A stretch of 64,000 bases of DNA from Leishmania martiniquensis (taxonomy: Eukaryota; Euglenozoa; Kinetoplastea; Trypanosomatida; Trypanosomatidae). Position numbers and translations under genes: made by a program. Position 1 is the stretch's first letter. Each line of letters starts with the position of its first letter. This document shows positions 39,035-49,087 of the stretch, in pieces. The notes under the pieces were generated by a model, which had not been told where the DNA came from, searched no databases, and saw only the letters and a program-made list of their open reading frames with translations. Where the stretch lies: NCBI RefSeq assembly GCF_017916325.1, contig NC_090141.1, positions 388,001 to 452,000 on the forward strand, given 5' to 3'.

Positions 39035-42000
39035 ATGGATGCTGATGTAGCCTACGCTGAGTCGGTGCCGCGCTACGTCGATCTTGCGCTGTTTCTCTGC
39101 GGTGAGGCTCTGCGGCGCATCAAGGGCGAACTCCGTCAGCACGCGGCGGCTGCGACGCCGCTCTACGCATGGCATCTTCACAAGGTGTGCTTTCTTCACG
39201 TGCTGCCAAGTGATGGAGACGGCAGCGTCGACGATGCCATGACGGACGCCGTCCCGAGCGCAGCAGCAGCGACGCAGTTCGAGTGCGCAGGCCCGCTGAT
39301 TAGCGCAGCATCATCGGACCAATTGGATGACGAGACCGCCCGTGCCCTCATGCCGGCCTTGTCGGCGGAAAGCTCAAAGGAGGTGAGCTTTCGGCGCGCC
39401 TACGCTCACTTGCGCCGTCCGTGCAGCGTGGACTCCTCGGCCAGGGTGCATGAGAAGCCCAACACGCATGTTACGCCAGCAGCGGCCAAAACGTCAGAGA
39501 GGGGCGTCGGGCGCACCAGCCAGATGGCAGGACAGGTTCACCCGCGCTCCCCGTGCGAGGTGGAGCACAGGTGGAACGGGGCCGACGCGCCGCCGCCGTC
39601 TCCCTGCCTCAGTGCAATGCCTACCGACGTGGGGTTCGCGCTTCTGTGCGACTGTCTTCGCACCGCGGCGGAAGCGGGGGGCGAACCGCTTATGCAGCGC
39701 CTCGCTGCCGCCCTCTGTGACGCTGTGATGGATCCGAAGAGGATTACCGCTTCGCCGGGCGCGCACCCTTCGCCTATGGGCTCAGTGCCGTCGTCACAGG
39801 CCATCACTGCCGCACAGCTCTCCGACCTCTTCGACGAAGACCTGTTCAACGACGAGCTCAGTGCCGAAGCCGGCAACGCCACCCGCAGTTTTCGCATCTG
39901 GGTGAACTACGAGTGGGCCACTGCGTCGTTTGCGCGGCAGACTCGGCTAGCGGCCACCGTGACGAAGTGGATCGCCGCTCTTCGCGGATGCCGCGATGGG
40001 CCGCCGTCGCAGTGGCTGCTCGTGACGAAGCACCGCACCGCTGTATCGACCCCCCCGCCCCCGCTCGCGTGCGGAGTCCCGATCAACGTGCGGCGCATGT
40101 ACGCCGCCCTAGAAAACGTTTTTGAGGGCCACACACGGACTCGCGCAATGCTGATGGAGCTATCCCTGGCGCAGCGCATACCGCACCTGACCGATAGTGC
40201 GCTTGTCAAGCTGCTCTCTCTACAAGGGCCGCCGACGTCGACGATGATGTCGCGAGCCGAGCTCAGCAATCGCGGTACTCAGCCCATCCTCATGTGCATC
40301 ACCAGCGGCATGCTTCTGTACGCGCAGTATTACCTCTCCTTCCGTTCTCTTGCTGTCGCGCGGCAGTGCGCGCGTGTGGCGCTGCAGGTCGCTCAGGAGG
40401 TGCCGTCTAACGCTATTCTTTCCCTGGCGCACTACACCGCGCACGTGGTGGCGACACATCAAGGCAGGCCTTCAGATGCCGCCAACAGCATTTCAATCGC
40501 TCTACAGCTGACGCTGCCTAATGGCTCAGGCAGCAGCGGGCAGAGGGGTGGCCTCGCAGACGAGCCGCTCTCGACGTCGGCGCCAACGCTGTCCGGGACG
40601 GAGGCCCAAATGGTCAGCCTCGCCTTCGCTGGGGCGGCACAGCTCCTCTTGTTCTTTCCTGGTGCAGTGGACCCGGCGCTGCGCTCCCTCCTGTCGACCG
40701 GCCAGCGGGGCAGTGGCAGCGGCGTCGGCCATGACGCTGCGGGGGCGCGCCACACACGAGGCTCCGGAGGTGGCCCTTCTAAAGAGACGCCCGACTTCGT
40801 CGCGAAGCAGAGCGGCGCCGTGACTATGCAAACTGTCGCGCAGTCGATCCGCCACTCGCTGCTGCGCGCTCACACGGCGCTGCTGGAAGCACCTCCGCCG
40901 GAGGGACGATGGATGGGGGTAGTCTCCAGTCTGCAGCGCGAGACGCTGCTGCTCATTGGCTCAATGTACGGTATTGTGTCGTCACCGCTGCTCATCACGA
41001 CAGCCTCGCTCCGCCAGCTGTTAGAGGAGGTGAAAGAGGAGACCTCGACCGCGTCGCCGCTGTACAGTCACCACCCGAGATGCATGCTGCTGTTGGAGGT
41101 GCTGCGGCACGCGGCGCACCACGCCTTGGCCTTGCAAGAAGGCTTCCTCGAGCCTGCGATGCTCGCTGCAGATGGCGCCGAAGAGTACACTGCGCAGAGC
41201 AAGGCGCTTCGTTGCCTGCACTCGGCCCTGACGGCCATCAGCGTCCATTACGGCAATTCAGCGCTCGCCACGGCTAACGAGGCCCCCTTCTTCTCTTCGG
41301 TGGTGCGCTACTGCGCTGGGTGTCAGCTGCACATGAGCGGGTACGTTGCGGCGGCCTACGATGTCTGGTCGAGGGTGGCAGCGGCACTGAATCCGACCGC
41401 CGGCGCCGATGGCGCGGAAGGGGGGCACGGCAGTCAGGATCGCCCGGCAGATGAGCCCGCCCATTCCGGCGGGGCGGCGGCCGTCTCCGACTCTCTGGAA
41501 GACGCGGATGAGGCCCACTTTTGGCCTCCGGATCACCTGCTGCTGTACGCCTCAGTGCAGCGCCGGCGCGCGCAGGCAGCTCTGTTCCTTGGCTACATCG
41601 CGGCGCCCCACAGACTGCAGGAGGAGCTGCTCACCATCTCCTCCCGGTACGCGTTTCCCTTTGGTGTTCTCACGGCGCGGCTCATTGAAGCGCAGGTGCA
41701 CCAACAGCACGGTCGCTTCAGCGCCTCGCTGAGCATAGCGCGGCATGTCGAACGAGCAGCGGCGCGCATCGGCTACCCGAGCCTGTGCGAGGCAGCGCGT
41801 GCGCTTCAGGTAACGGCGTACAGCAACTGCGGCTGCTGGGGAGAGGCGCAGCACACATTAGCGCGCTGCCGCCCCACCACAGCAGCCCAGCGCACGTTCT
41901 TCCTGTTGCAGCAGTACGCGGCGCACCTGGAGCCGCTACTGCTCCACGCGCCGGTCTCAACAGAAAAGGTGGAGTGCTTGACGCGCAGTTGGATAGCGTT

Positions 42001-42295
42001 GCTCATGCGGGAGGGCCTTCTGGCGGCGGGAGCCGCACACGACGGTGGCGATGTGCGTGTTCGCGCTACCGCTGCGGGAATATCATCGGTGGATGAAGTG
42101 TGCCTGTACAGCTCACTGCAGCGCGCGTGTGCGCTTCTCGGGTGCCGCACCGACGCGATCGCGAAACGAGCGGCAGAGTGTATGGAGGTGCTCCGCACAC
42201 GGCAGCATTATCTCACGCCTGATTTGTGCGTTCATGGCAGCTGCGAGGAGCTCTGCAGATACGATTTTCGCGGCGGCGCGCCATGTGAAGTGTGA
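39035..42295 (+). CDS. Large alpha-helical TPR-like protein, possibly APC5-like
   Basis: A 1086-residue protein, mainly helical with Gly/Ser-rich insertions. Several segments have TPR-like helix pairs: YLSFRSLAVARQCARVALQV followed by ILSLAHYTAHVVATHQGRPS near 440-480; LTARLIEAQVHQQHGRFSAS and ARALQVTAYSNCGCWGEAQH near 880-940. A helix pair ending in EAI-like 'AL..AQE.....L..A..' resembles the TPR core of APC5, a scaffold subunit of the anaphase-promoting complex, and the size is in range; but no diagnostic motif clinches it. The chosen ATG (MDADVAYAESVPRYVDLALF) follows a long pyrimidine tract; the upstream open frame is leader. Alternatives: another TPR scaffold. The coding call is firm, the identity weak. 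Confidence 0.6.
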   Translation: MDADVAYAESVPRYVDLALFLCGEALRRIKGELRQHAAAATPLYAWHLHKVCFLHVLPSDGDGSVDDAMTDAVPSAAAATQFECAGPLISAASSDQLDDETARALMPALSAESSKEVSFRRAYAHLRRPCSVDSSARVHEKPNTHVTPAAAKTSERGVGRTSQMAGQVHPRSPCEVEHRWNGADAPPPSPCLSAMPTDVGFALLCDCLRTAAEAGGEPLMQRLAAALCDAVMDPKRITASPGAHPSPMGSVPSSQAITAAQLSDLFDEDLFNDELSAEAGNATRSFRIWVNYEWATASFARQTRLAATVTKWIAALRGCRDGPPSQWLLVTKHRTAVSTPPPPLACGVPINVRRMYAALENVFEGHTRTRAMLMELSLAQRIPHLTDSALVKLLSLQGPPTSTMMSRAELSNRGTQPILMCITSGMLLYAQYYLSFRSLAVARQCARVALQVAQEVPSNAILSLAHYTAHVVATHQGRPSDAANSISIALQLTLPNGSGSSGQRGGLADEPLSTSAPTLSGTEAQMVSLAFAGAAQLLLFFPGAVDPALRSLLSTGQRGSGSGVGHDAAGARHTRGSGGGPSKETPDFVAKQSGAVTMQTVAQSIRHSLLRAHTALLEAPPPEGRWMGVVSSLQRETLLLIGSMYGIVSSPLLITTASLRQLLEEVKEETSTASPLYSHHPRCMLLLEVLRHAAHHALALQEGFLEPAMLAADGAEEYTAQSKALRCLHSALTAISVHYGNSALATANEAPFFSSVVRYCAGCQLHMSGYVAAAYDVWSRVAAALNPTAGADGAEGGHGSQDRPADEPAHSGGAAAVSDSLEDADEAHFWPPDHLLLYASVQRRRAQAALFLGYIAAPHRLQEELLTISSRYAFPFGVLTARLIEAQVHQQHGRFSASLSIARHVERAAARIGYPSLCEAARALQVTAYSNCGCWGEAQHTLARCRPTTAAQRTFFLLQQYAAHLEPLLLHAPVSTEKVECLTRSWIALLMREGLLAAGAAHDGGDVRVRATAAGISSVDEVCLYSSLQRACALLGCRTDAIAKRAAECMEVLRTRQHYLTPDLCVHGSCEELCRYDFRGGAPCEV

Positions 42296-43082
42296 AGGGG
42301 TGACAACGCAGGAGAGGTACGCAACCTAATCGGCAGCGGCGCGCTATTACATGCCGAGGCTCCACTGTCTCCATGTCTACATGACTGTTTCTCAAGGTGT
42401 TCGTGGCGCGTGTGCAACGACATCCCGGTTGGGGGGGGCGTGCATTGGCCGCGTGTCCTCTCTAAGGGAAAGCAATCGCTCACCAGTGCCGCAGCGCTCA
42501 GCTGCTTGATAGACATTCATCGGCGTGATGAAAGAAAAGGTGTAGCCGAAGATAAGCATGCAGAGCGACAGGGCGTTCGCGATGGGGGACGGTTTCCTAT
42601 ACGTGTGGGGCAATCAGCTCCGCCTTCCTCCGCCCCGGCCCCCTCTCGTGTACACCTGCTCTCTTGCCTCTATCGCAGGTGATGTAGTGTGCTGTGGCAC
42701 ATCTTCAGCAGATGTGGACTCGCCGGTGCGTATGCACATCCTTCAGCGCTCTCTTCCCCGTCCAACTCTCGTCACGCACCGCCCACTGTGTCGTGGTGGT
42801 CGAGCCCGTATGCTGTGCAGAGTTCAGTATCCTCTTTGGTGCGCTGCGCCAGCTTCATATTTGCTCTCTCTCTTGCCTCCCGATCCTCCTCGCTGTCTCT
42901 CTCTCTCTGGCTGCCACTACTTGCCTGTGGCCGCATGCGCCCTGGCAGAAGCCCTGTCAGCCCGCCCACCTGAACTCACTCCTCTCCCCCTCTTACCGCC
43001 GCCCCTGCAGGAGGTTTGCACGTCCCTACAATCGCACACGAGCACGAGCACGTGCATTGCCGCGCAACGTATCGGCCGAATC
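42296..43082. other. Intergenic region
   Basis: No supported gene. Contains a G-run near 42432-42438 and a CTCTCT stretch near 42894-42908, ending in the splice-acceptor candidate listed next. The open frame through here is in phase with the NXT1-like gene but encodes Pro/Ser/Leu-rich leader. Confidence 0.6.
42976..43010 (+). promoter_or_regulatory. Candidate trans-splice acceptor of the NXT1-like gene
   Basis: A C/T-rich tract without AG (42976-43007) ends in CTGCAG, with the AG at 43009-43010, giving a 5' UTR of about 72 bases. Textbook arrangement for spliced-leader addition; the site itself is inferred. Confidence 0.6.
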
Positions 43083-43493
43083 ATGGCGCAGCAGGGCGCC
43101 TTCAACGATGTTGCGAAGAAGGCGCTTGAGTTCCGCAACCGGTACTACAAGATGCTCGATGATTCGCAAGACCGCTTGAATGTGGCGGCCCTCTATGCCC
43201 CCGACGTGCCGATGGTGTGCGAGTGGAACGGGCACCCGCTCTCCACGGTGGATGACGTGCGCAACTACATTAGCGCTCTCCCAAAGACCTCGCACCAGAT
43301 CGATATGGTGGATGCGCAGCCCCTCCCTGACAACGAGGATGGCGACTCCTTCCTGCTCACCGTCCACGGCGTTGTCACGTACAACGACGAGCACCGCCGT
43401 GAGTTCTACCAGCGTATGATCATCCGTCGCTTCGAGCAGCGCTACTACATCCTGAATGATTACTATCGCTGGCTGAGCGAGCGCTCGCAGTGA
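43083..43493 (+). CDS. NTF2-fold mRNA export factor, NXT1/p15 (Mtr2-like)
   Basis: A 136-residue single NTF2-fold protein. The pattern is closer to NXT1/p15 than to NTF2 itself: FRNRYYKMLDDSQDRLNVA near 17, then CEWNGHPLSTVDDVRNYISA, LPKTSHQIDMVDAQPLPD, VHGVVTYNDEHRREFYQRMI and YILNDYYRWL at the end. Human NXT1 has matching 'F...YY..MD..R..L..LY', 'WNG..+....+..+...LP.S..Q+...D.QP+' and 'F...F' elements. NXT1/Mtr2 pairs with NXF1/Mex67 to carry mRNA through the nuclear pore. An alternative is a Ran-importing NTF2. The start is the first ATG after the splice acceptor. Confidence 0.75.
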   Translation: MAQQGAFNDVAKKALEFRNRYYKMLDDSQDRLNVAALYAPDVPMVCEWNGHPLSTVDDVRNYISALPKTSHQIDMVDAQPLPDNEDGDSFLLTVHGVVTYNDEHRREFYQRMIIRRFEQRYYILNDYYRWLSERSQ

Positions 43494-44547
43494 GTGCGAA
43501 GAGCAGCGAAGCGGCTCGCTTTTCTCCCGTCTTCGCTTGAGTTGTGTTGTACCGCCCTTGGCTACTTGTCCGTTGTCGCGCTCGCTCTCTCTCTCCGGAG
43601 TGTTCGCGTGCCCAAGGCAGTCTGTTAAGTAACTAAGATGGCCGAGGAAGCTGAAGTCATGTTGGGCTGTGTGCGTGCGGCACGGCGAGCCCGTGTCTGT
43701 GGGGCGCATGACGATTGAGCGAGCGTGTGCGTGTATGGGCGCCGTGAACTGTGCGTGGACTCCTTTGCATTCCGCGCCAGCGGCCATTTCTTCTTACTGT
43801 GGACGTCACCGCCCTGCCCCCGCCTTCTCTCACCCTCCCACACGTCTTACCTGCACACGCATACACAGAGAGAGGGGGAGACAGACACGCGCCACCTTTT
43901 GTGTGTGTGTGTGTGTCGATTGCGCTCCACGCTCCGCATGCACGTAACCTCCACTGTCATGTGTGGTGTTTGCGGCAACAGTTTTGCGGCTGTCGGTGTC
44001 GTCTCTCCTCTTCGGGTCTCCTTCTCTCTCCAACGTATGCGCATCGATCTGCCTCACCACGTTTTGGCCGCTGCACCATGCGCGTGCAGGTTCTTCGAGC
44101 ATGAACGCCTGAGCACGTGGGTGCGCGACAAGTAGGCGGCTGTGCGACGAGGCGCCCCTGGAAGCAGCGGAGCGCCAAGCCCGTTAGCTTGTGCGCCTCT
44201 TCGCCCCTCTCGCCCACCACCGCAGCCATCGACCCTTGAACTGAGCCCGCCGGTGTCCTGAGTCCCTGTCCCTACCAATTCGTCTCGCACGTACTCGCTG
44301 CCGCCACCTCGCCCCCGGCGCCCCACCCGCTCCGTCTTACTTTCCCCCACCACGAGTGTGCGCGTGCTCCCCTTCCCCTTCCTCTTCGCCTGACACACAC
44401 CCACACCCACCCACGCACATACAGTCTCCAGTGGCCCCTCTAGAGGTTCGCTGTCCATCCTTCCGAGCTCTCGCTCCGTTTGCGCTCCCTCTCCCGGCAA
44501 CCGCCTTATGATTGGCGGTCGACGTGTTAGCGAGCACGTGTATCACC
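43494..44547. other. Intergenic region with (GT)n
   Basis: 1 kb without a supported gene. CT-rich at 43580-43596, a (GT)n run at 43901-43916, and C/T-rich sequence at 44190-44500 before the kinase gene, including (CCCA)n-like CACCCACC repetition near 44398-44420. Confidence 0.55.
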
Positions 44548-45915
44548 ATGAATCAGATCCCTGCGGCGCAGGCCAGTGACAGGGCGCCGAACGTTTCGAA
44601 CGCGCGCCGCGGAGAGACGTCCGACGACTACGCGCGACACAAGGCGGCCGCTAGTCGAGCGTTCTTGGAGAACCATTACCAAAGTCTCCTCGCGAGCGCG
44701 CGCAACGGCGTCGGCCGCGCTGTCGGTCCGCGGCCGAAGGAGCCGTCCTTCGCCGATTTTCACCTCTTCAAGTGCATCGGCCGCGGGGCCTTTGGTGAGG
44801 TATTCGTGTGCAAATACAAAAATGATAAGACGGACACCCTCTACGCGCTGAAGCGGCTGCGCAAGTCGGACATGATCACGAAGAAGCAGGTCATCCACGT
44901 GCGCTCCGAGAAGGACGTCCTGGCCGAGGCGGCGGCGTCGAACCCATGGGTGGTAAATCTGTACCGCAGCTTTCAGGACGCACTCTACCTTTATATGGTG
45001 ATGGAGTACATGCCGGGCGGTGACATGATTTCGTGGCTCTGCGACAAGGGCATCTTTGACGTAGAGAGCACGCGCTTCTACATTGCCGAGCTCTGTGCTG
45101 CGGTGGCGAGCGTGCACGGCATGGGCTTTGTCCACCGCGACATTAAGCCGGACAACATTCTGTTTGGGGAATCGGGCCACATCAAACTGAGCGACTTTGG
45201 ACTCTCCAAGCGCTTTGTTGAGAAGCGGGGCAACTTGCTCGATTACGACGACCACCACACTTCGTCGAGCGGCGTCGAAGCGTCGGCAGACGAGACGAGC
45301 ACGTACGCGTCACGGACGGACGCGCCGCCAGGGACGCCCCCTAGGAGCGGCGCTGGCGCCGGCATCGCACACGGCCGCGTTCGCGAGATGTTTCAGTCTA
45401 TCGTGGGCAGTCCCGGCTACATCGCGCCAGAGATCCTGTTGCGCAAGCCCTACGGTGTAGGCTGTGACTGGTGGTCTGTCGGCGTCATCATGTACGAGAT
45501 GCTGTACGGCATACCGCCCTTCTTCTCCCAGAACCCAAACTCAACGTGCCACAAGATCAAGAACTGGCGGGAGTACCTCACCTTCCCACCGCAGCGCCAC
45601 ATTCCTGACGACGCGGTCGATTTCATGAAGCGCCTCATCTGCGAGCCGGAGGAGCGCATGACGTACGACGAGATCTGCCAGCACGACTTTCTCAAGCCGA
45701 TGGACATGGGCAGGCTGCGCGAGTTGCCGGCGCCGTATATACCTACCCTCTCCAACCCGCTGGACACCAAATATTTCCCCGAAATTAAGGAGCCGAGCGC
45801 GCCGATGCAGCTGAGCGAAGAACAAAAGGTGCGCGAGGTCGATCCCCGCGGTGTCATGTTTGCGGACTTCCGCTTCAACTACAGCGGCAGCGAGCCCGGT
45901 CCAGCCGGCACGTAA
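44548..45915 (+). CDS. NDR-family AGC protein kinase
   Basis: A 455-residue Ser/Thr kinase. The N-terminal helix ([20 protein letters not shown] near 32) matches the MOB-binding region of NDR/LATS kinases. The catalytic domain has IGRGAFGEV near 76, the lysine in [16 protein letters not shown] near 196, SDFGLSKRF near 214, and GSPGYIAPE near 288. Between DFG and APE lies an insert of about 60 residues rich in Ser/Thr/Asp/Ala, the hallmark position of the NDR activation-segment insert but longer than usual. The activation-loop Ser is in [10 protein letters not shown]. The AGC tail ends with FADFRFNY, a hydrophobic-motif-like site lacking the usual phospho-acceptor. T. brucei NDR kinases PK50 and PK53 act in growth and cytokinesis, so a similar role is likely. 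Catalytic residues are complete. Confidence 0.9.
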   Translation: MNQIPAAQASDRAPNVSNARRGETSDDYARHKAAASRAFLENHYQSLLASARNGVGRAVGPRPKEPSFADFHLFKCIGRGAFGEVFVCKYKNDKTDTLYALKRLRKSDMITKKQVIHVRSEKDVLAEAAASNPWVVNLYRSFQDALYLYMVMEYMPGGDMISWLCDKGIFDVESTRFYIAELCAAVASVHGMGFVHRDIKPDNILFGESGHIKLSDFGLSKRFVEKRGNLLDYDDHHTSSSGVEASADETSTYASRTDAPPGTPPRSGAGAGIAHGRVREMFQSIVGSPGYIAPEILLRKPYGVGCDWWSVGVIMYEMLYGIPPFFSQNPNSTCHKIKNWREYLTFPPQRHIPDDAVDFMKRLICEPEERMTYDEICQHDFLKPMDMGRLRELPAPYIPTLSNPLDTKYFPEIKEPSAPMQLSEEQKVREVDPRGVMFADFRFNYSGSEPGPAGT

Positions 45916-47045
45916 AGGATTGGGCAAACGGAAGTCGCCCTCCCTCCCCCCTTCACTTTTCCCCTGCTGCGACAACTGTGGCAGAGTCCATACGTGCATG
46001 CGTCATGTAGCGGAGGGACATAAGAGTGGTGGTGGTGGTGGTGGTGGTGGTGTGTGTGTGGAGGGGGGTAGAGGGAGCGAACGCGTGTGAGCTGAGCGTC
46101 TCCGGCACCTCTTCGCTGGTGGAGAAGTGACAGCGTCCCTGCCTGTGCCGGACGGGGTTACAATCTGATGTGGTGCTCTCTCGCTCTCTCTGACTCATCT
46201 TTTTGCTGTGTGTGCCGACGCCTTTGCTTTTCGGTCGGCCGCTCTGCCCTTCGCTTATTTCGCTTTCTCATTCTGCGCTCTCGTCTCGCTGTCGCTCCGT
46301 CGCGTCTCCCCTCCCCTCCCCCCACACCACACCACACCGCACACGCACACGCGTAAATCCCTTTCTCGCCACCTCTGCAGCGGAATGCCGCACTCTGACG
46401 AGTGTCTCAAGGCCCTCTCTCCTCCCTCCACCCCTGGCGCAGCTGTCCGCCCCGACATCGCGGCCCTTTTCCTGCCACCGCCCCCTCCCCCTCTTCTCCC
46501 CTGCCATTATGCGGTCGTAGATCTATGCTGTGCTATGATGCATTCCTTCAACGCGGCACGCTGTACCCTGCTGCACCCTTGCTGTGCAGATGCCTCTGCC
46601 ATGGCCTACCTGGCCATCCCCTTCGTGTCCCGCAGGTGGAGGAGTGCACATGTTTCTTCTTAGGTGGCGGTGGTGGCGGCTCACCCTCGTCCTCCGAACC
46701 GGCTACCCCAGCAGCCCACCTAACGAAGAGCAGCCTCGATCGGGACGCCACTCGAGTGTCGACCTCCCTCAAAGCCACCGGCACCTCTAACATCCACAGC
46801 AGACGCCTTCACTCCAGCTTGCCCTCTTCGCCTTTGCACTTACCTCTCCTCTCTCTTCCCCTCTCCTGCGGCCTCCTCTCATATAAGCGCACCGCGCCCG
46901 TGCACACTTCGTCCACACAGACGCACGTGTACGCTGCCTGACCGAGCCCGTCGCTCCCACACATCACGTCACCACCACACGCACCTAAGCGGGTCTGAAA
47001 TTCCGAATCTCATTTGGACGGTGCACACGCGACGGTGCCCCCACA
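45916..47045. other. Intergenic region with (GGT)n
   Basis: 1.1 kb without a confident gene. A (GGT)n-(GT)n run at 46026-46060; long C/T-rich stretches at 46250-46330 and 46830-46870. A short open frame beginning at 46384 (about 92 codons, Cys- and Ser-rich) sits after a CT tract, but its sequence is not convincing. Confidence 0.5.
46026..46060. repeat. (GGT)n/(GT)n microsatellite
   Basis: About eight GGT units followed by a short GT run and a G-rich stretch, in the 3' flank of the NDR kinase gene. Read directly. Confidence 0.9.
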
Positions 47046-47489
47046 ATGCGTCGCACACCTCACGCCAAGGCCACTAGCGTCGTGCTGCTAGCGGCAGCGC
47101 TGCTGCTACTTCTGGGAGAAGCCGCACACGACGCCTCCGCGGCTGAGGCGTCGCGGGTGGTGGAACTGACTCGTGACACGTTCGACGCGTATATTGGCGG
47201 GCCTGACAGGTACACGTTTGTGCTGTACTGCGTCCAGTGGTCTCGGCAGTGCACCACGGCGTCTCAGCTGTGGGGCCGCTTGTCGATCAGTCAGTCGAAG
47301 AAGGAACTGCGGGACGTCTTCACTGCCGCCTACGTCGACGGTGACAAGTACCCTGACTTGGTGAAGCGGATGAACGTGAATGGGTTTCCGACGATGCTGT
47401 TTTACACACCGTTACACCCCAAGGGGCTCGAGTATAATGGGCCTCGTGAGTCGTACCTGCTGGATAGCTTTGTGTTTCAGTTCTCGTGA
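47046..47489 (+). CDS. Secreted/ER thioredoxin-fold protein lacking the CxxC active site
   Basis: A 147-residue protein with a signal peptide (hydrophobic SVVLLAAALLLLLGEAA, cut near 33) and one thioredoxin-like domain. The fold is shown by VVELTRDTFDAYIGG at the start (compare PDI 'V.EL....F...'), the strand YTFVLYCVQWSRQCT, and the cis-proline loop NGFPTMLFYTP. Where a PDI has WCGHC, this has a Trp-Ser-Arg-Gln-Cys: the first cysteine is replaced and only the last kept, with another Cys four residues before. It therefore cannot do standard dithiol exchange but might bind substrate or form mixed disulfides, as other redox-dead PDI relatives do. It ends without KDEL. An ancestor shared with the 13-kb PDI is plausible. 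Confidence 0.8.
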   Translation: MRRTPHAKATSVVLLAAALLLLLGEAAHDASAAEASRVVELTRDTFDAYIGGPDRYTFVLYCVQWSRQCTTASQLWGRLSISQSKKELRDVFTAAYVDGDKYPDLVKRMNVNGFPTMLFYTPLHPKGLEYNGPRESYLLDSFVFQFS

Positions 47490-48214
47490 GGCAGATGCAC
47501 ACACCCGTCCGCACGCGCTTACACATGTGTATATGTGTATGTGTGTGTGCGCGCGCGTCGATGCATTGACGACGTGGCGCCACACGCCTCTCCTCTCCCC
47601 TTTTGCCGGCCAGATCTGTGGGCACAATCACATGTGCGCAACGTGCGCGGCGCAGCCCTGCGGGAGTGAGCGCCCTCGCCATTTCCGGGCCGGTGTTGGA
47701 ATAGGGCGCGCGCGGGTCGGACATATTTCATGTAGAGTTGGGAAATGCGTATGCAGCCAAGACTGCTCCTCAAAGAGGTGCCCGTATTGCGGCGCGACAG
47801 CGGTGCGCCAAAGGCACGCATCCGTGCGCATTGTGCCTGCCGCTCTGGCTGGTGCGAAAGCGTAAGCCATCGCACCGCTTTCACTGGCCGAATCAGCGCC
47901 GCTTCTCTTTCCTACGCTCTGAAAGTGGGCGCCGTCGCCGCCTGAGCGCCTCCAGCGTACGTCTGTGTGGCGCCTCTACGCCTCTTCACCGCTACTGTAC
48001 CCCGCTCCTTCCACTGCTGCGCTCCCCTCGCATTGTATACGCACGCACGCACCTGCGTGACGTGCACGCGCCTCGCGGAATTTCTCCGCTGCCTCACAGG
48101 GCAATCGCGCGGCTCGCGTTCACTTGGCGATCTCCTTCCACCACCATCCCCGCCCGCCGCCCACAGAGACCATTCAACTCTTCCGCGTGTTTCTCCCTCC
48201 CCATCGTCTCTTCG
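47490..48214. other. Intergenic region
   Basis: No supported gene. Alternating GT/GC near 47522-47560 and a C/T-rich leader at 48130-48213. The reading frame of the next gene is open across this stretch, but conserved-looking protein starts later. Confidence 0.55.
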
Positions 48215-49087
48215 ATGATGCATCCCCACCCCCGCTCCACCAGCGCGTACGGCAGCGGTGGCGAAGACACGGACACCGCACCTTTCTGCAACTTCAAGCG
48301 GCGCCGCATCATCTGCTGCGCTGCCCCGACCGTCACCGTCGAGGTGGCGACGCTCTCCCCGCAGGACATCAGAACGAACGACCTGCTGAGGTCCACTGTC
48401 TGCATGGACTATCACATTCTTTCCCGCATCGAGGACGACATGAGGCGGGCCGAGATGCGCCAGGAGAACCCCGAGTCGGCGATACCCTGTCGCGGTTACG
48501 ACTTTGAGGTAGAAGCGTACCTCGCCGAGGGGGATTATCGCGCGAAGCAGTCGCTCACCAGCGGCCACTTTGTGAGGAGGCCCTATTCGTCCAGCAGCAA
48601 GGGCCTATTGTCACGCATCTCGCCGCAGCCCGCCCGCTCACGTCGCGGCAGTGCGAGCAACAGCCGCCGCGCAAGTGCTGCCGGCAGCGCTGCCAACACG
48701 CCCACCAGCAACCGTCAGGGCAGACGTACACCGCACATGCATGACTGTGGCTGCCAGGCACACTCAAGCATGTACCGCTCGCTGTCACAGCATAAGGGGT
48801 CGAGCCCGGCACGTCATTCAAGGTCGCCGTACCCATCTAATGGCCGGCTGAAGCCGATCGAGTCATGGTGCAAGACGTCGACGCGGCAGTCAAGGGAGCA
48901 GGACTACGGCGAGGTCGGCAGCGGAGCCGGCGCAGCCGAGAGTGCCCCCAAGCCCTACAGGCAGCTCTTCCCGAAGGTCGAAGACCTGCCGCGACCAGAG
49001 CGGCACTTAGCCACGGACACGGAGCGTGAGCGACGCCTTCGATTGGCGGAAGAGCTGGCCAGTCGCATGGAGTCGGTAGGGCTCTGA
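48215..49087 (+). CDS. Hypothetical Ser/Arg-rich protein
   Basis: A 290-residue protein of unknown family. The first 110 residues look ordered: FKRRRIICCAAPTVTVEVAT, then RSTVCMDYHILSRIEDDMRR and GYDFEVEAYLAEGDYRAKQS. The middle (about 120-235) is a Ser/Arg/Pro-rich, probably disordered and phosphorylated linker (RSRRGSASNSRRASAAGSA). The last 50 residues contain YRQLFPKVEDLPRPERHL and a short acidic-basic helix. The start is the first of two adjacent ATGs after the leader. The gene is supported by composition and the non-repetitive N-terminal part; no function is proposed. Confidence 0.65.
   Translation: MMHPHPRSTSAYGSGGEDTDTAPFCNFKRRRIICCAAPTVTVEVATLSPQDIRTNDLLRSTVCMDYHILSRIEDDMRRAEMRQENPESAIPCRGYDFEVEAYLAEGDYRAKQSLTSGHFVRRPYSSSSKGLLSRISPQPARSRRGSASNSRRASAAGSAANTPTSNRQGRRTPHMHDCGCQAHSSMYRSLSQHKGSSPARHSRSPYPSNGRLKPIESWCKTSTRQSREQDYGEVGSGAGAAESAPKPYRQLFPKVEDLPRPERHLATDTERERRLRLAEELASRMESVGL

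Noticed and set aside
46384..46663. 92-codon frame and overlapping 179-codon frame in the gap after the NDR kinase
   Set aside because: Both run through C/T-rich leader; Cys/Ser/Pro content and overlap in two frames suggest chance. Not supported without conservation data.
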